Source of the DNA: Ancylobacter radicis
Lineage (GTDB): Bacteria; Pseudomonadota; Alphaproteobacteria; Rhizobiales; Xanthobacteraceae
Length of the DNA: 64,000 nt
Direction: 5' to 3'
NCBI RefSeq assembly: GCF_018449475.1
Contig: NZ_JAHCQH010000015.1
Location: 434,001 to 498,000, forward strand
Part shown: piece by piece, positions 12,136 to 20,846 of the stretch
Layout of the letters: each line of letters begins with the position of its first letter
Numbering within the stretch: position 1 is the stretch's first letter
Notes under the pieces: model-generated
Seen by the model: the letters and a program-made list of their open reading frames with translations, nothing else
What the model was told of the DNA's origin: nothing
Databases searched by the model: none
Program-made: the position numbers and the translations under genes

Positions 12136-13173
12136 ATGACCGAGCTTATGCAGGCGGACTATATCCCGCTGATCTTCGCCGCCGTCGCGGTGTTCTGCGT
12201 CACGGTCTATGTGCTGGCCGACGGGCTGGATCTGGGCGTCGGCATCCTGTTCCTCGCCGCCCCGCGCGACGCCGACCGCGACCTGATGATGGCCTCGATC
12301 GAGCCGGTATGGGACGGCAACGAGACCTGGCTGGTGATGGGCGGCACGCTGCTGTTCGCCGCCTTTCCCGCCGGCTACTACATCCTGCTGCCGGCCTTCT
12401 ATCTGCCGATCATGTTCATGCTGTTCGCGCTGATCTTCCGGGGCGTGGCATTCGGCTTCCGCCTGCAGGCGGCGCGCTTCCGTCTGGTGTGGGATATCGC
12501 CTTCTTTGCTGGCTCGGTGCTGGCGACCTTCTGCCAGGGGTTGATCCTGGGTGGGCTGATCAATGGCGTGCCGGTCGAGAACGGTATGTTTGCGGGCGGG
12601 CCGTTCAGCTTCCTCAGCCTGCTCGGCATTATGTGCGGGGCTGGCCTCGTCGGCGGCTATGCGCTGATCGGCGCGGGCTGGCTGATCTGGAAAACCGACG
12701 GCGCGACGCAGGTCTTCGCCCGCGAGATCGCCCATGCCGCGCTCATCCTCACGGGCGCGATGATGGCTCTGGTCAGCGCATGGAGTGCATGGAGTGTACC
12801 GGAAGTGGCGGCGCGCTGGTTCGCCCTTCCCAATCTGCTGATGCTCGCCCCCGTGCCGCTGGCGACGCTCGCCGTCATCGCCGCGATCTGGCGCGGCATC
12901 TGGGAGGGCGCGCAGCCCCGCACTTTCCTGCTGGCCCTGTCGCTGTTTGCGCTCGGGCTGATCGGGCTGATCGTCAGTCTCTGGCCCTATCTCGTGCCCC
13001 GCCACGTCACGGTGTGGGACGGCATGTCCGACCCGCAATCGTTGGCCTTCGTCTCGGTCGGCATCGCAGTGATCATCCCGATCGTGCTGGCCTATCAGGC
13101 CCATGCCTATTGGGTCTTCCGCGGCAAGACACGGCATGAGGCCGGCGCCTATGGCGGGAATACCGGCTCCTGA
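12136..13173 (+). CDS. cioB: Cytochrome bd ubiquinol oxidase subunit II
   Basis: A 345-residue polytopic membrane protein that pairs with CioA. It has the typical CydB/CioB opening (YVLADGLDLGVGIL) and the strongly conserved EPVWDGNETWLV stretch, followed by several further membrane spans. Length and hydropathy are normal. It is the third gene of the fdhF-cioA-cioB operon. No cydX- or cydCD-like gene follows; the next gene is a secreted hydrolase 52 bp downstream. Confidence 0.93.
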   Translation: MTELMQADYIPLIFAAVAVFCVTVYVLADGLDLGVGILFLAAPRDADRDLMMASIEPVWDGNETWLVMGGTLLFAAFPAGYYILLPAFYLPIMFMLFALIFRGVAFGFRLQAARFRLVWDIAFFAGSVLATFCQGLILGGLINGVPVENGMFAGGPFSFLSLLGIMCGAGLVGGYALIGAGWLIWKTDGATQVFAREIAHAALILTGAMMALVSAWSAWSVPEVAARWFALPNLLMLAPVPLATLAVIAAIWRGIWEGAQPRTFLLALSLFALGLIGLIVSLWPYLVPRHVTVWDGMSDPQSLAFVSVGIAVIIPIVLAYQAHAYWVFRGKTRHEAGAYGGNTGS

Positions 13174-13225
13174 CGCGGGTTCCTATCCCGATTTGGATCA
13201 GCGGCACGGCAAGCGAGAGCACACA

Positions 13226-14386
13226 ATGAACTGGAAATGGTACTTGCGGCTGTGCGCGGCGGCGGTGCTCGCCGTGCTCATGTCCATACCTGCCTCCGCG
13301 TCCGGCCCGGGCGGCGGGCGGCGCGGCGCGCTCCTCCAGGCGACGGAAATTCCGGGCGCCGGCCGATATGGGTCGGTCTACCGTATCCTTTATCGCTCGA
13401 GCACATCGCGGAACACGCCGGTCATCGTCTCCGGTCTCGTCATGATCCCGGATGGACCGGCCCCGGCGGCGGGACGGCCCGTCGTTTCATGGGGCCATGG
13501 CACGACCGGGGTCGCCAATGACTGCGCGCCATCCCTGAACGCAGACAGGGCGATGGGCGAGACGCTTGGCCTCAAGCCGTTGCTGCGGGAGGGTTATGTG
13601 GTGGTCTCCACCGATTATCCCGGCCTCGGTTCGCCCGGCGTCCACCCCTATCTGGACGGCATCAGCGCCGCCCGTGCGATGATCGACGCGGTGCGTGCCG
13701 TGCGGCAGTTGGCGCGGGCCCATGCGGGCTCCCGCTATGCGGCCTGGGGGTTCTCGCAGGGCGGTCACGGCGCGTTGTTCGTCGCGTCGATCGCCAAAAG
13801 CTACGCCCCGGAACTGACCCTGGTAGGCAGCGCCGCCGCCTCCGCGCCCACGCAACTGCGCCGTCTGCTCCGGGCCGACGCGCAAACTCCGGCGGGGCGT
13901 GTCATCGCCGCCTATGCCATCTGGTCGTGGCAGCGTTTTTACGGGGCCCCTGTCGCGGAGATTGCTGATGCGAAGACGATGTCGGTCATCGACGGCGTTG
14001 CGCGGGTCTGCAGCCTCAATGCGCTCGAAAATCTTCAGCTTGGGCTCGACAGCCTGGCCTTCCCGCATAGCGGCTTCCTGAAATCCGAACCCAGCGATTC
14101 CACCATCTGGGGCCGCCTGATCGCGAAGAACAGCGCCCCCGAGACGCCACGCGATGTGCCGCTCCTGATCCTTCAGGGCGGCGTCGACCAGATCGTCGAG
14201 GCGCCCATCACACGGCGCTACGTCAAGCGGCTGTGCGAGAGCGGCCGGCGTGTCACCTATGTCGAGATGGCCGGCGTCGACCACGGGACCGCCGCGCGCC
14301 GTGGCGCCGACATGGCCGTGAAGTGGCTGACGGACCGCTTCTCGGGTCAGCCCGCCGCCTCCAATTGCCCCGCTGCCGCGGATTGA
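13226..14386 (+). CDS. Secreted alpha/beta hydrolase, secretory-lipase-like
   Basis: A 386-residue exported protein with an N-terminal signal peptide (hydrophobic core at about residues 8-22, ASA cleavage region near 26). The body has the alpha/beta hydrolase nucleophile elbow GFSQGG with Ser177, an early HG motif (SWGHGTTG) for the oxyanion hole, a late Asp in LQGGVDQ and a His in GVDHGTA. The overall pattern resembles the secretory lipase family. An in-frame extension to 13103 would overlap cioB; ATG 13226 directly begins the signal peptide. The substrate is unknown. It may be the last cistron of the fdhF-cioAB operon or separately expressed. Confidence 0.75.
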   Translation: MNWKWYLRLCAAAVLAVLMSIPASASGPGGGRRGALLQATEIPGAGRYGSVYRILYRSSTSRNTPVIVSGLVMIPDGPAPAAGRPVVSWGHGTTGVANDCAPSLNADRAMGETLGLKPLLREGYVVVSTDYPGLGSPGVHPYLDGISAARAMIDAVRAVRQLARAHAGSRYAAWGFSQGGHGALFVASIAKSYAPELTLVGSAAASAPTQLRRLLRADAQTPAGRVIAAYAIWSWQRFYGAPVAEIADAKTMSVIDGVARVCSLNALENLQLGLDSLAFPHSGFLKSEPSDSTIWGRLIAKNSAPETPRDVPLLILQGGVDQIVEAPITRRYVKRLCESGRRVTYVEMAGVDHGTAARRGADMAVKWLTDRFSGQPAASNCPAAAD

Positions 14387-14408
14387 ACCGGCATCCGCCG
14401 ATACAGCG

Positions 14409-15668
14409 TCACCCGACGGTGCGAACCGTCGATGACGTATCAGCCCGCGTCGGCAGCGCCAGCGTCACGAACCAGCAGATGAACAGCATCACCGCCGAAC
14501 CGATGAGGCAGGCATAGATGCCGCCGAACTGGTAGAGGAAGCCGGAGGCGAGAATGCCGATGAAGCGCCCCGCGGCGTTGGCCGCATAATAGAAGCCGAC
14601 ATCCTCCGCCGCCTTCTCCGAGCCCGCATAGGCGAGCACCAGATAGGAATGCACCGAAGAATTCACCGCGAAGGCGATACCGAACACCGCGAGCCCGACG
14701 ACCAGCACCAGGGTCGGGTCAGGCGGGGCCAGCACCAGCGCCGCAGCGATCAGCACGGGCACGACGGCCAGCGCCAGCGACCACCAGCGCGCGGCCGGCA
14801 CCTCGCGCGACAGCCCGTCGGCACTGCGGGCAACGAGCGAGGGCGCCGCCGCCTGCACCAGCCCGTAACCGATGGTCCACAGCGCCAGGAAGGCGCCGAC
14901 CATCGTGAAGGTCCAGCCATTGGCATAGAGGAACACCGGCACGCCGACAACGAACCATACGTCCCGCGCGCCGAACAGGGCGACGCGCGCGGCGGCCAGA
15001 AGATTGATGCCTTTGGACTTGGCGAACAGCTCGCGCGCGCTGCGGCTGGCCTTGGCCTTGCCCATCATCGCCGGCAGCGAGAACACCACGCCGAGCATCA
15101 CCAGGAACAGAGCGCCCGCCATCAGCCACAGCCCATAGCGGAAGCCGACGAGTTGCAGCAGCAGCCCGCCAAGGAAGAAGCCGACGCCCTTCATCGCGTT
15201 CTTCGAGCCGGTGAACCAGGCCACCCATTTGAACAGCCGGCCCTCCGCCTCGCCGGAAGCCTGCGATTCCGTGATCTTGATCGCCGACTTGGAGGCGGTC
15301 TTGGTGAGGTCCTTGGCGACGCCACACACGCCCTGTGCCAGTAGCACCCAGGTCACCAGCAGCGTGCTACCCCATTCGGGAGAGGCGGCGGACAGCAGCA
15401 GGAAGCCGGCGATCTGCGTGACCAGCCCGACGGTCAGCATGCGGGTTATGCCGTAGCGCGCCGCCAGCCAGCCACCGATGAAGTTCGCGCCGATGCCCGC
15501 CGCCTCATAGAGCAGGAACAGGAAGGCGAGCGTGAACGGCGAGTAGCCAAGCTGGAAAAAGGTGAACAGCACCAGCATGCGCAGGGCGCCATCGGTGAGG
15601 GTGAACCCCCAATAGGCCGCCGTCACGATGGCGTAGTTGCGCAGCCCGCCGGCCGATGAGCCCGCCAT
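14409..15668 (-). CDS. arsJ: Organoarsenical efflux MFS transporter ArsJ
   Basis: Major-facilitator permease of 419 residues with about 12 membrane segments. Its immediate upstream partner is an arsenic-type GAPDH, 2 bp away, which is the signature arrangement for ArsJ. In that pathway GAPDH makes the unstable 1-arseno-3-phosphoglycerate from arsenate, and ArsJ exports it, where it hydrolyses back to arsenate. The central loop TKTASKSAIKITES matches ArsJ proteins as I know them. It is the promoter-distal gene of the arsenic cluster and converges with the lipase-like gene 22 bp away. Confidence 0.88.
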   Translation of the reverse strand: MAGSSAGGLRNYAIVTAAYWGFTLTDGALRMLVLFTFFQLGYSPFTLAFLFLLYEAAGIGANFIGGWLAARYGITRMLTVGLVTQIAGFLLLSAASPEWGSTLLVTWVLLAQGVCGVAKDLTKTASKSAIKITESQASGEAEGRLFKWVAWFTGSKNAMKGVGFFLGGLLLQLVGFRYGLWLMAGALFLVMLGVVFSLPAMMGKAKASRSARELFAKSKGINLLAAARVALFGARDVWFVVGVPVFLYANGWTFTMVGAFLALWTIGYGLVQAAAPSLVARSADGLSREVPAARWWSLALAVVPVLIAAALVLAPPDPTLVLVVGLAVFGIAFAVNSSVHSYLVLAYAGSEKAAEDVGFYYAANAAGRFIGILASGFLYQFGGIYACLIGSAVMLFICWFVTLALPTRADTSSTVRTVG

Positions 15669-15670
15669 GT

Positions 15671-16714
15671 TCAGATCCCGACTTCGTTCATGTGGCAGGC
15701 GAGATCGACCATCCGGCAGGCATAACCCATCTCGTTGTCGTACCAGGCATAGACCTTGAGCAGCGTCTCATCAGTGACCATGGTCGACAGGCCGTCGACG
15801 ATCGAGGACCGGGTGTCGCGGGCATAGTCGGCGGAGACCAGCGGGCGCGGCTCGTAGCCGAGAATGCCGGCGAGCGGGCCTTCGGCGGCGATACGGTACA
15901 GCTCGTTCACCTCCTCGACCGTGGTCGGGCGCTGCATCTCGAACACCGCATCGGTGAGCGAGGCGTTGAGCACGGGCACGCGCACCGCATGGCCGTTGAG
16001 CTTGCCTTTCAGTTCCGGATAGATCAGCGCAATGGCGGTGGCGCTGCCCGTCGTAGTCGGCTGAAGCGACAGCATGGCGGAGCGGGCGCGGCGCAGATCC
16101 TTGTGGGGTGCGTCGACCACGACATTGGTATTGGTCGGGTTGTGGATCGTGGTGATCTGCCCGTGGCGGATGCCGATCGCCTCATGCACCACCTTCACCA
16201 CGGGGGCGAGGCAGTTGGTGGTGCAGGACGCCGCCGTCACGATAGGATGCACAGCCGGATCGTAGAGGTGCTCGTTGACGCCGACGACGACATTGAGGAC
16301 CGAAGGGTCCTTCACCGGCGCGGCGACGATGACCCGCTTGGCGCCGCGGTCAAGATGCCCCTGCAGGACGGCCGGGGTCAGGAACTTGCCCGTGCATTCC
16401 AGCACGACATCGACGCCCAGATCGCCCCACGGGATATCGGCCGGCGCGGCATGGGCGGAAAAGGAAATGCGCTTGCCGTCGATCATGACGGCATCTTCCC
16501 CGGCGGTCTCGATCTGAGCGCGCCAGCGGCCCTGCACGCTGTCGAACTCGAGCAGATGCGCGGTGGCCGCAGCACCGCCCTTGATCTCGTTGAAGTGGAT
16601 CACGTCGAGCCGGTTGCCGGCACGCGGATCGCTGGACTGCCGTTCGGCAGCCCCCATCGCCGCCCGCAGCGCCAGCCGCCCGATCCGCCCCATGCCGCTA
16701 ATGCCGACTCTCAT
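15671..16714 (-). CDS. ArsJ-associated glyceraldehyde-3-phosphate dehydrogenase
   Basis: GAPDH-family enzyme of 347 residues, paired with ArsJ and predicted to use arsenate in place of phosphate to form 1-arseno-3-phosphoglycerate. It has the NAD-binding motif GMGRIGR at residues 7-13, the catalytic Cys164 in ASCTTNC, and a C-terminal WYDNEMGYA block. I start at ATG 16714, eight bases after a TTAGGAG ribosome site, rather than at the upstream in-frame codon 16744. Housekeeping GAPDH normally sits with glycolytic genes, so its place in the ars cluster supports the arsenic role. A Pho box lies 114 bp upstream. Confidence 0.88.
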   Translation of the reverse strand: MRVGISGMGRIGRLALRAAMGAAERQSSDPRAGNRLDVIHFNEIKGGAAATAHLLEFDSVQGRWRAQIETAGEDAVMIDGKRISFSAHAAPADIPWGDLGVDVVLECTGKFLTPAVLQGHLDRGAKRVIVAAPVKDPSVLNVVVGVNEHLYDPAVHPIVTAASCTTNCLAPVVKVVHEAIGIRHGQITTIHNPTNTNVVVDAPHKDLRRARSAMLSLQPTTTGSATAIALIYPELKGKLNGHAVRVPVLNASLTDAVFEMQRPTTVEEVNELYRIAAEGPLAGILGYEPRPLVSADYARDTRSSIVDGLSTMVTDETLLKVYAWYDNEMGYACRMVDLACHMNEVGI

Positions 16715-16827
16715 CCGTCCTGCTCCTAAGGCTGCGGGGCGCAACGCAACGGCTTCATCCGAGCCGCGCCTGTCTCGTCATGGGGCGCTGCTATCCAGCG
16801 CGACACTCACCAGCCGCCGGTAACAGG

Positions 16828-16849
16828 CTTGAATGACACTTCAGTGACA
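16828..16849 (-). promoter_or_regulatory. Pho box (PhoB site) upstream of gapArs-arsJ
   Basis: On the minus strand two 11-bp units lie in perfect tandem: TGTCACTGAAG (16849-16839) and TGTCATTCAAG (16838-16828). Each begins with the TGTCA core and is AT-leaning in the last half, which is the layout of a PhoB-binding Pho box. It is about 114 bp upstream of the gapArs start and oriented to activate it. The rest of the 352 bp between gapArs and the MFS gene shows no gene. Confidence 0.7.
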
Positions 16850-17066
16850 TTTTTCGACGCATACTCTCCGGGCAGCCTCCCCCTCCGGGAGCACAGCAAC
16901 GTGCAGACACAGCAACGACGCCGCAGGCATGCGTCGAGCACATCATCCGACTGGCACTCCAAATCGTCATTATTTCGAGACTATTCGACGCAGAGAGATT
17001 CTGCGCCGTCCCAGACGCCTTCCGCAGCTCGCGCATCCCGACTGGGCGAGCGAGTCGGTGGGAGCC

Positions 17067-18323
17067 TCAGTTTGCGGAGAGTGCGGCCTGGCGTGACAGG
17101 AAAGCGGCGAGCCAGAAGCCGCACGCCAGCAGCAGCGTCAGCACGATGATGGCGAGCAGCACGCCATCATAGGAGCCCGACATCGACCAGATCACCGCCG
17201 CGCCCAGCGGCGCCACCGCGCGCGAAATCGTGCTGGGCGCCGACATGGCTCCGTTCACCGCGCCATAGGCCTCGCGGGTGAGCATTTCCGGCACGGACAG
17301 GCCACGCACGATGGTGGTGATGCCGTTCGCCGCACCGTAGAGCAGCGCCACGACGGCGATCAGCAGGAAGCTTGGTGGCAGCACATCGAGCGCGACCAGC
17401 GCCAGCGGGAACACCGCCACCGTGACCGAGCCGATCACCCGCACCGGCGCGCGCGGCGCGAACAGCCAGATGGCGATGCGTCCCGCCACCTGCGCCGGGC
17501 CGATCAGCGTCATGGCCGCGACCACGGAAGATACCTCGAACCCCTTCTCCACCAGCAGGGGATAGAGATGGAAGGTGAACGCCGAGAACGCCGCCGAATA
17601 GGCGGTGAAAGCCACCGCCAGCGCCCAGAACACCGGCTGGCGCGCCGCCCAGGCCACCGCTGCCCTCCCGCTCAGCGCCGGCAGGCCGCTTGAACCGCGA
17701 TGCATCGGCGCATCGGCGGCGGGGTCGATCACCGACCAATAGCAGCCGGCACAAATCAGGATGTTGATCGCCGCCAGCACCATCAGCGCGTCGCGCCAGC
17801 CAATCGTATCGAGCAGCACCTGCACCAGAGGGATGAACACGGTCGAGGCGAAGCCGCCCCATAATGTCAGGGCTGTGATCCCGGCCCGCGCATGGGAGGG
17901 ACCGGAGCGGCGGGCGATGACGGCAAAGGCCGGATCGTAAAGCGTCGCCGCCTGCAGCGCGCCGATGCCGGCCACCGCGACATAGAACAGCGCCATGCTC
18001 TCGGCCTGCGACCACAGCACGAGCAGCAAGCCGGCCAGCACCGAGCCAATGGTCATGATCGCGCGGCCATGGCCACGGTCGATGGCGGCGCCGATCGGAT
18101 AGGCCGCCACACCTGCCAGAGCGAGGCCGAGCGTCGCAGCACCATAAAGCACGCTTTTCGACCAGCCGAGCTCATGTCCCATAGCCTCGGCGATCAGCGG
18201 GAAACTGTAATAAAGCGAGCCCCAGGAGCAGACCTGCCCGATACCCAGGCCGGTGACGAACAGGCTGCGCGCGCCAGGCGGGCGATGTTCGCGCGCGCCG
18301 GACAGAAGGAAATTCTCGCTCAC
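17067..18323 (-). CDS. MFS transporter, ArsK-like arsenite/antimonite efflux candidate
   Basis: A 418-residue major-facilitator protein with about 12 hydrophobic spans. I chose GTG 18323 because it overlaps the arsR1 stop as GTGA; upstream in-frame sequence lies inside arsR1. Co-translation with an ArsR regulator inside an arsenic cluster suggests export of trivalent arsenicals, as described for the MFS protein ArsK of Agrobacterium. I assign this by context and general MFS character only. Alternatives include a pump for another oxyanion or a general MFS exporter. Confidence 0.65.
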   Translation of the reverse strand: MSENFLLSGAREHRPPGARSLFVTGLGIGQVCSWGSLYYSFPLIAEAMGHELGWSKSVLYGAATLGLALAGVAAYPIGAAIDRGHGRAIMTIGSVLAGLLLVLWSQAESMALFYVAVAGIGALQAATLYDPAFAVIARRSGPSHARAGITALTLWGGFASTVFIPLVQVLLDTIGWRDALMVLAAINILICAGCYWSVIDPAADAPMHRGSSGLPALSGRAAVAWAARQPVFWALAVAFTAYSAAFSAFTFHLYPLLVEKGFEVSSVVAAMTLIGPAQVAGRIAIWLFAPRAPVRVIGSVTVAVFPLALVALDVLPPSFLLIAVVALLYGAANGITTIVRGLSVPEMLTREAYGAVNGAMSAPSTISRAVAPLGAAVIWSMSGSYDGVLLAIIVLTLLLACGFWLAAFLSRQAALSAN

Positions 18324-18649
18324 GTCGATACTCCGCCGGCGGCGGCATCGGCCGTGACGCATCCCGCGTCGGCACAGCATTCGTCCGCGAGATAGCCGAT
18401 CAGGGCATTCATCGCCGGATAATGCGCGCGGCAGATCAGGGTCGTGGCGTGGCGCTCCTGCGTCACCAGCCCGGTCTCGACAAGGCGTTTCAGATGATGC
18501 GACAGCGTCGAGGCGGCGATGCCGATCCGCTCCTGCAAGCCCCCGACCGGCAGGCCGGCAGGCCCCGCCCGGACCAGCGTCCGGTAGATCTGCAGACGGG
18601 TCGGATTGCCCAGTGCTTCGAGCTGGCGAGAGGCTATTTCGAGATTCAT
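18320..18649 (-). CDS. arsR: ArsR-family arsenic-responsive repressor (arsR1)
   Basis: A 109-residue winged-helix repressor. The helix-turn-helix spans about residues 32-62 (IAASTLSHHLKRL), and a C-terminal thiol cluster Cys91-Cys92 and Cys97 (ECCADAGC) fits an As(III) or Sb(III) site. I choose ATG 18649; the in-frame ATG at 18685 would overlap the promoter. A TTGACC (18685-18680) / TTATCG (18662-18657) pair with 17-bp spacing puts the predicted transcription start at about the ATG, so the message may be leaderless. It is translationally coupled to the MFS gene downstream. Confidence 0.88.
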   Translation of the reverse strand: MNLEIASRQLEALGNPTRLQIYRTLVRAGPAGLPVGGLQERIGIAASTLSHHLKRLVETGLVTQERHATTLICRAHYPAMNALIGYLADECCADAGCVTADAAAGGVST

Positions 18650-18656
18650 GGAAATA

Positions 18657-18710
18657 CGATAAAGGCCGCTCCGGCCAACGGTCAATCCCTATTTCGACAA
18701 TTGTCGAAAT
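18657..18710 (-). promoter_or_regulatory. Promoter and palindromic ArsR operator of arsR1
   Basis: A perfect 20-bp palindrome, ATTTCGACAATTGTCGAAAT, occupies 18691-18710 in the gap between acr3 and arsR1. On the minus strand it is followed 5 bp later by a TTGACC -35 element (18685-18680), and 17 bp after that by TTATCG (18662-18657). The position is that of an autoregulatory operator for the arsR1-MFS operon. It also means this pair has its own promoter separate from the upstream ars genes. Confidence 0.65.
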
Positions 18711-18747
18711 TCAGGCCGCAGCGCCCCGGGCGCCGGATCGAACCCAC

Positions 18748-19836
18748 TCACGAACCCGCGCCTGAGGGCGCCGTCGCGGGGAACCATTTTTTGCCGAGCC
18801 GCAGGGCGACATGTACCAGCAAGATCAGCACGGGCACCTCGACCAGCGGACCGATGACCGCGGCGAACGCCACCGGCGAGGCGAGGCCGAAGGCGGCGAT
18901 GGCCACCGCGATTGCCAGCTCGAAATTATTGCCGGCGGCAGTGAAGGCAATCGCCGTGGTGCGCGGATAATCCGCCTCGATCAGCTTGCCCATGGCGAAG
19001 CTGATCAGGAACTGGACGATGAAATAGATCGTCAGCGGAATGGCGATGATCACCGCGTCCATCGGCAGGCGCACGAGATCGCCGCCCTTCAGGCTGAACA
19101 TCGCGACGATGGTGAACAGAAGCGCGCCGAGCGTGATCGGGCTGATCTTCGGCAGAAAGACGTTCTCGTACCAGTCCGCACCCTTCCGAGCGATGAGGAT
19201 GCGGCGGGTAAGGAAGCCGGCGAGGAACGGAATGCCGAGATAGATCAGCACCGCCTCGGTGATGGTCCAGAAGCTGACATCGACCACGCTGCCCTCCAGC
19301 CCGAACAGCGGCGGCAGCACGGTGAGGAACAGCCAAGCATAGGTTGAAAAGAACAGGATCTGGAAGATCGAGTTGAACGCCACCAGCCCGGCGACATACT
19401 GGTTGTCGCCCTTGGCCAGCTGGTTCCACACCAGCACCATGGCGATGCAGCGCGCCAGCCCGATCAGGATCAGCCCGGTCATGTATTCCGGGTGGTCGCG
19501 CAGGAAGATCACGGCCAGCGCGAACATCAGCGTCGGGCCGATCAGCCAGTTCTGCACCAGCGAGAGCACCAGCACGCGCTTGTCGGCGAACACCCGGTGC
19601 AGTTCCTCGTACCGCACCTTGGCGAGCGGCGGGTACATCATCAGGATCAGGCCGATGGCGATCGGAATATTGGTGGAGCCGACCGCCAGTGTGTTCAGCG
19701 CCTCCGGCAGGCCCGTGAACACCGTGCCCAGCACGACGCCGAGCGCCATCGCCGCGAAGATCCACACGGTGAGATAACGGTCGAGGAAGGACAGCCGTGC
19801 GGCCAGCCGGGGCGTGATCGCCAGGGTCTGTGACAT
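18748..19836 (-). CDS. acr3: Arsenite efflux permease Acr3
   Basis: A 362-residue membrane protein of the ACR3 family with about ten membrane spans; it exports arsenite using the proton gradient. The essential cysteine is in [12 protein letters not shown] (about Cys130), and the later conserved Glu is in [11 protein letters not shown]. Length and motifs are normal. It lies 18 bp after the glutaredoxin-type arsC stop on the same strand, so arsenate reduction and arsenite export are co-expressed. The stop is followed by the arsR1 operator region. Confidence 0.95.
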   Translation of the reverse strand: MSQTLAITPRLAARLSFLDRYLTVWIFAAMALGVVLGTVFTGLPEALNTLAVGSTNIPIAIGLILMMYPPLAKVRYEELHRVFADKRVLVLSLVQNWLIGPTLMFALAVIFLRDHPEYMTGLILIGLARCIAMVLVWNQLAKGDNQYVAGLVAFNSIFQILFFSTYAWLFLTVLPPLFGLEGSVVDVSFWTITEAVLIYLGIPFLAGFLTRRILIARKGADWYENVFLPKISPITLGALLFTIVAMFSLKGGDLVRLPMDAVIIAIPLTIYFIVQFLISFAMGKLIEADYPRTTAIAFTAAGNNFELAIAVAIAAFGLASPVAFAAVIGPLVEVPVLILLVHVALRLGKKWFPATAPSGAGS

Positions 19837-19854
19837 GAGGGCTCCAGTTCGGTT

Positions 19855-20292
19855 TCAGGCGGCGCGCGTGCCGTGGGAGTCGACGACCAACTGGCCGTCT
19901 TCCTTGCGGAACTCGCCGCGCTGGGGGGCGTCGAGCAGGTCGAGCACGGTCTCCGACGGCCGGCAGAGCCGAACGCCGCGCGCGGTGACAACGATAGGAC
20001 GGTTGATCAGGATCGGATGCGCCATCATCGCGTCGAGCAGCGTTTCCTCGCTGAGTGCGGGGTCGCCGAGCCCCAGTTCGGCATAAGGCGTGCCTTTTTC
20101 CCGCAGCAGAGCGCGCACGGGAATGCTCATGCGGGCGATCAGCGACACCAAGTCCGCGCGGCTCGGCGGGGTCTTCAGATATTCGATCACCGTCGGAGTG
20201 AGGCCGGCATTGCGAATGAGCCCCAGCACGTTGCGTGACGTGCCGCAGGCGGGGTTGTGATAGATCGTGACGTCGGCACTCTCAGGTGACAT
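19855..20292 (-). CDS. arsC: Arsenate reductase, glutaredoxin-coupled (R773 ArsC type)
   Basis: A 145-residue cytoplasmic enzyme that reduces arsenate to arsenite with glutathione and glutaredoxin. The active-site HX3CX3R motif is clear: His12, Cys16 and Arg20 in HNPACGTSR. Downstream arginines in LINRPIVV and RGVRLCRP fit the substrate-binding set of this family. It lies 11 bp after a second, unrelated arsenate reductase of the thioredoxin type, so the operon encodes two mechanistic classes. Confidence 0.93.
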   Translation of the reverse strand: MSPESADVTIYHNPACGTSRNVLGLIRNAGLTPTVIEYLKTPPSRADLVSLIARMSIPVRALLREKGTPYAELGLGDPALSEETLLDAMMAHPILINRPIVVTARGVRLCRPSETVLDLLDAPQRGEFRKEDGQLVVDSHGTRAA

Positions 20293-20303
20293 GGCACGCC
20301 CCC

Positions 20304-20846
20304 TCAGGCGACATCGCGCCGGGGACTGGTGGCGCCCTCGCCGCGACCGATTTCGTGCAGCCGAGCTCCCAGTGTCAGTGTATCGAGACTGCGGATCGGC
20401 AGGGCGGTGAAGGCGGAGATCCGGTTCTTGAGATAGCGGAAGGTGCGGGCGAAGGCGGCCTCCTTCTCGATCTCGGTACCTTCAGCGGCGGCGGGGTCCT
20501 CGATACCCCAATGCGCGGTCATCGGCTGGCCGGGCCAGACCGGGCAGGTCTCGCCCGCCGCGCTGTCGCAGACGGTGAAGACGAAATCCATCACAGGCGC
20601 GTCGGGGGCGGCAAATTCATCCCAGCCCTTGGAGCGCAGACCATCGGCCGGATAATCCAGGCTGCGCAGCGTCGTCAGTGTCAGCGGGTGCACGCTGCCC
20701 CTGGGCTGGCTGCCGGCGGAGAAAGCCCGGAAGCGGCCGTGGCCGTCCTTGGCGAGGATTGATTCCGCCATCAGCGAACGGGCGGAATTGCCGGTGCAGA
20801 GAAACAGGACGTTGTAGATGTGACCGAGCGACGTCGTGTCAGACAT
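20304..20846 (-). CDS. arsC: Arsenate reductase, low-molecular-weight phosphatase (thioredoxin) type
   Basis: A 180-residue enzyme of the low-molecular-weight tyrosine phosphatase fold. The phosphate loop CX5R is Cys17-TGNSA-Arg23, and a later pair of cysteines sits in TVCDSAAGETCPVW, as expected for redox relay to thioredoxin. I start at ATG 20846, which overlaps the arsR2 stop by eight bases; a longer frame begins inside arsR2. The protein is clearly paralogous to the C-terminal half of the ArsR-ArsC fusion encoded upstream. Confidence 0.92.
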   Translation of the reverse strand: MSDTTSLGHIYNVLFLCTGNSARSLMAESILAKDGHGRFRAFSAGSQPRGSVHPLTLTTLRSLDYPADGLRSKGWDEFAAPDAPVMDFVFTVCDSAAGETCPVWPGQPMTAHWGIEDPAAAEGTEIEKEAAFARTFRYLKNRISAFTALPIRSLDTLTLGARLHEIGRGEGATSPRRDVA

